Origin: an uncultured Clostridia bacterium
GTDB taxonomy: Bacteria; Bacillota; Clostridia; Oscillospirales; Ruminococcaceae
Assembly: GCA_937871145.1 (NCBI GenBank)
Contig: CALMXN010000207.1
Span: forward strand, 1 to 6,803
DNA: 6,803 nucleotides
Direction: 5' to 3'
Positions 5,283 to 6,803 of this stretch are shown here, piece by piece. Numbering within the stretch: position 1 is the first letter of the stretch; each line of letters begins with the position of its first letter. The notes below the pieces were generated by a model. The model had not been told where the DNA came from, ran no database searches, and worked only from the letters and a program-made list of their open reading frames with translations. Both the position numbers and the translations under genes were made by a program.

Positions 5283-6476
5283 ATGACAAACAATTTACCA
5301 AATGAAACAGGATTTTTCGGCGACTTCGGGGGAAGATTCATTCCACCACAATTAAACGGTATTTTTGAGGAACTCAAAAAGGAATTCAAGAAGGAAATTC
5401 AGGATCCTGAATTTATCAAGGAGCTTGAATTTTATCAGAAGAACTATACTGGCCGTCCTTCAGAATTCTATTTTGCTCAAAAGCTTTCAAAACAGCTTGG
5501 CGGGGCAAAAATATATCTCAAGCGTGAGGATATGAACCATACAGGTTCCCATAAAATCAATAATGTTTTAGGTCAGGCACTTTTAGCAAAGCGTCTTGGC
5601 AAGAAGAGAATTATTGCTGAAACCGGTGCTGGTCAGCACGGTGTTGCAACAGCAACAGCCTGCGCATTATTTGATATGGAATGTATCGTTTATATGGGTG
5701 AAGAGGATACAAGACGTCAGGCTCTCAATGTTTTCAGAATGGAGCTTTTAGGTGCAAAGGTTGTTCCTGTAACAAGCGGAACAAGAACACTTAAGGATGC
5801 TGTTGACGTGGCTTTGGGTGATCTTTGTGAAAATTATGAGAATACCTATTATATGCTTGGTTCAGCAGTAGGACCTGATCCATACCCACAGATAGTAAAG
5901 TACTTCCAGTCAGTAATCGGAAGAGAAGCAAAACAGCAGTGTCTTGAAGCAGAAGGACGTCTTCCTGATTATGTTATGGCTTGTGTCGGGGGCGGGAGTA
6001 ATGCGATCGGACTTTTCTCACCGTTCTATGAAGACAAGGATGTTAAAATGGTCGGTGTTGAACCGGCTGGAAGAGGTCTTGATACAGCCGATCATGCTGC
6101 AACATTGACACTTGGAACTCCTGGTATTATCCACGGATTTAAGTGCAAGGTTATTCAGGATGAGAATGGTGAGCCTGCTCCTGTATATTCAATTTCAGCA
6201 GGTCTTGACTACCCTGGCGTTGGCCCTGAACATTGCTTCTATCAGGCAACAGGCAGAGCAGAATATATTACTGCTACCGATGATGAGGCAGTAAATGCAT
6301 TCCTTACACTTTCAAAGGTTGAGGGTATTATCCCAGCAATCGAGAGCGCACACGCCGTTGCTGGTGCATTAAAACTTGCTCCTACACTTGACAAGGATAA
6401 GATTATTGTAATATGCCTTTCAGGTCGTGGCGACAAGGACGTTGCTGAAATTGCACGTATACTTGAACACAAATAA
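5283..6476 (+). CDS. trpB: Tryptophan synthase beta chain
   Basis: TrpB is a cytoplasmic PLP enzyme that joins indole and L-serine to give L-tryptophan, normally in a complex with TrpA. The 397 residues match the length of E. coli TrpB. Motifs in order: GDFGGRF (13-19), REDMNHTGSHKINN with the PLP lysine Lys91, AETGAGQHG with catalytic Glu113, MGEEDTRRQ, the phosphate-binding loop GGGSN (236-240), SISAGLDYPGVGP with Asp309, EGIIPAIES, and LSGRGDKD with Ser380. The classical-type motifs and length fit TrpB1 better than the longer TrpB2 class. One oddity is GPDPYP (197-202), where E. coli has GPHPYP. The start is the ATG at 5283, because AGGGTG is 6 nt upstream and the protein then has normal length. 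Control is by the Trp T-box. No trpA follows; a terminator does, so the gene is transcribed alone. It may convert imported indole or pair with a TrpA encoded elsewhere. Confidence 0.97.
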   Translation: MTNNLPNETGFFGDFGGRFIPPQLNGIFEELKKEFKKEIQDPEFIKELEFYQKNYTGRPSEFYFAQKLSKQLGGAKIYLKREDMNHTGSHKINNVLGQALLAKRLGKKRIIAETGAGQHGVATATACALFDMECIVYMGEEDTRRQALNVFRMELLGAKVVPVTSGTRTLKDAVDVALGDLCENYENTYYMLGSAVGPDPYPQIVKYFQSVIGREAKQQCLEAEGRLPDYVMACVGGGSNAIGLFSPFYEDKDVKMVGVEPAGRGLDTADHAATLTLGTPGIIHGFKCKVIQDENGEPAPVYSISAGLDYPGVGPEHCFYQATGRAEYITATDDEAVNAFLTLSKVEGIIPAIESAHAVAGALKLAPTLDKDKIIVICLSGRGDKDVAEIARILEHK

Positions 6477-6500
6477 TTAAAACTTCCTCCTTAATTAATA

Positions 6501-6531
6501 AAGCTCCCCATTTCTCAGGGGAGCTTTTTTT
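6501..6531 (+). terminator. Intrinsic terminator after trpB, also facing the amidase gene
   Basis: AAGCTCCCC (6501-6509) pairs perfectly with GGGGAGCTT (6518-6526) around an 8-nt loop and runs into a T tract (to 6531). The hairpin begins 24 nt after the trpB stop codon. The convergent amidase gene ends at the T tract, so the hairpin can also serve it, although the minus-strand side has only a weak tract (TTTATTAATTAA). Confidence 0.93.
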
Positions 6532-6803
6532 ATAATCCTATTTTCGACCAGTCGAACAATTCACCAGGATCGGTTTTTGAAGGGCTGTATTGGCTATGAC
6601 CGATTATATGCTGTCTGTCATATTCAAGAGTATCATATCTTTCACAGATATTCCTCAGCAGTTTTTCCAGAGAAGCATATTGTTCATCCTTGAAGCCGAT
6701 AAGATTTTTGTCAATGCTATTGTATTCATCATGGGGAAAATATTGTGCCATATCCTTTTGTGAGCCTATTGCAATGATTTCAATACCTATTGAATAGCGG
6801 TTC
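6530..6803 (-). CDS. N-acetylmuramoyl-L-alanine amidase, Amidase_2 type (C-terminal fragment)
   Basis: This family cuts the bond between N-acetylmuramic acid and L-alanine of the peptidoglycan stem peptide, using zinc. The frame is open to the right edge (first complete codon at 6802-6800), giving 90 residues; the N-terminus with the first zinc histidine is outside. Numbering within the fragment, it keeps SIGIE (catalytic Glu8), IIGHSQYSP (zinc ligand His69) and KTDPGELFDW (Lys76, zinc ligand Asp78), the classic end of the AmpD-like fold. The His-to-Asp spacing is one residue shorter than in E. coli AmpD (SPSKTDPG against APGRKTDPG). The internal ATG at 6751 is not the start, because conserved sequence continues upstream of it. 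The protein ends right after the catalytic domain, with no wall-binding domain on this side. Whether it is secreted, cytoplasmic or phage-derived cannot be seen. It converges on trpB. Confidence 0.88.
   Translation of the reverse strand, partial: NRYSIGIEIIAIGSQKDMAQYFPHDEYNSIDKNLIGFKDEQYASLEKLLRNICERYDTLEYDRQHIIGHSQYSPSKTDPGELFDWSKIGL

Noticed and set aside
6242..6492. AAGGAGG on the minus strand (6486-6492) with a 76-residue frame antisense to trpB
   Set aside because: The start is a TTG 13-14 nt from the site, the product is an antisense shadow of conserved trpB, and no promoter was seen. The Shine-Dalgarno-like match is probably chance.

Overview
This looks like a short-read assembled fragment of an AT-rich, low-GC Gram-positive genome, most likely a Clostridia/Ruminococcaceae-type gut or rumen bacterium. 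Four things point that way: strong AGGAGG-type ribosome binding sites, a tRNA-sensing T-box leader, intrinsic terminators with long T tracts, and the character of the proteins. The taxon is an inference; nothing in the window fixes it. The first 12 bases are Illumina adapter, so the left edge is an assembly end and not a biological boundary.

Layout. Positions 1-3428 (minus strand) hold the DNA-repair nuclease pair sbcD-sbcC, translationally coupled through an ATGA overlap. sbcC runs off the left edge and lacks its C-terminal ATPase half. Positions 3461-4620 (plus strand) hold a membrane-anchored diguanylate cyclase with its own promoter and terminator, divergent from sbcD. Positions 4600-4858 (minus strand) hold a 40-residue membrane-protein gene too short for ordinary gene calling, with a good Shine-Dalgarno, two tandem promoters and a 7-bp inverted repeat over the proximal -10. 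It converges on the cyclase, and its stop codon lies inside the shared terminator hairpin.

Positions 4883-6531 (plus strand) form a tryptophan unit. A sigma-A-type promoter drives a T-box leader with a UGG specifier, a UGGC acceptor-binding bulge, and mutually exclusive antiterminator and terminator. A 97-nt segment with further hairpins follows, then a full-length trpB and a strong terminator. No trpA or other trp gene is adjacent, so the enzyme may serve indole salvage or supplement a trp operon elsewhere. Positions 6530-6803 (minus strand) hold the C-terminal 90 residues of an Amidase_2-type N-acetylmuramoyl-L-alanine amidase, cut by the right edge.

The genes form independent transcription units (repair, second messenger, unknown small protein, tryptophan, cell wall) with no evidence of a shared pathway. 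I see no mobile element, CRISPR array, tRNA or rRNA. No wholly new system is evident. The least explained pieces are the small membrane-protein gene with its promoter region, the divergent T-box bulge, and the structured segment between the T-box terminator and trpB.
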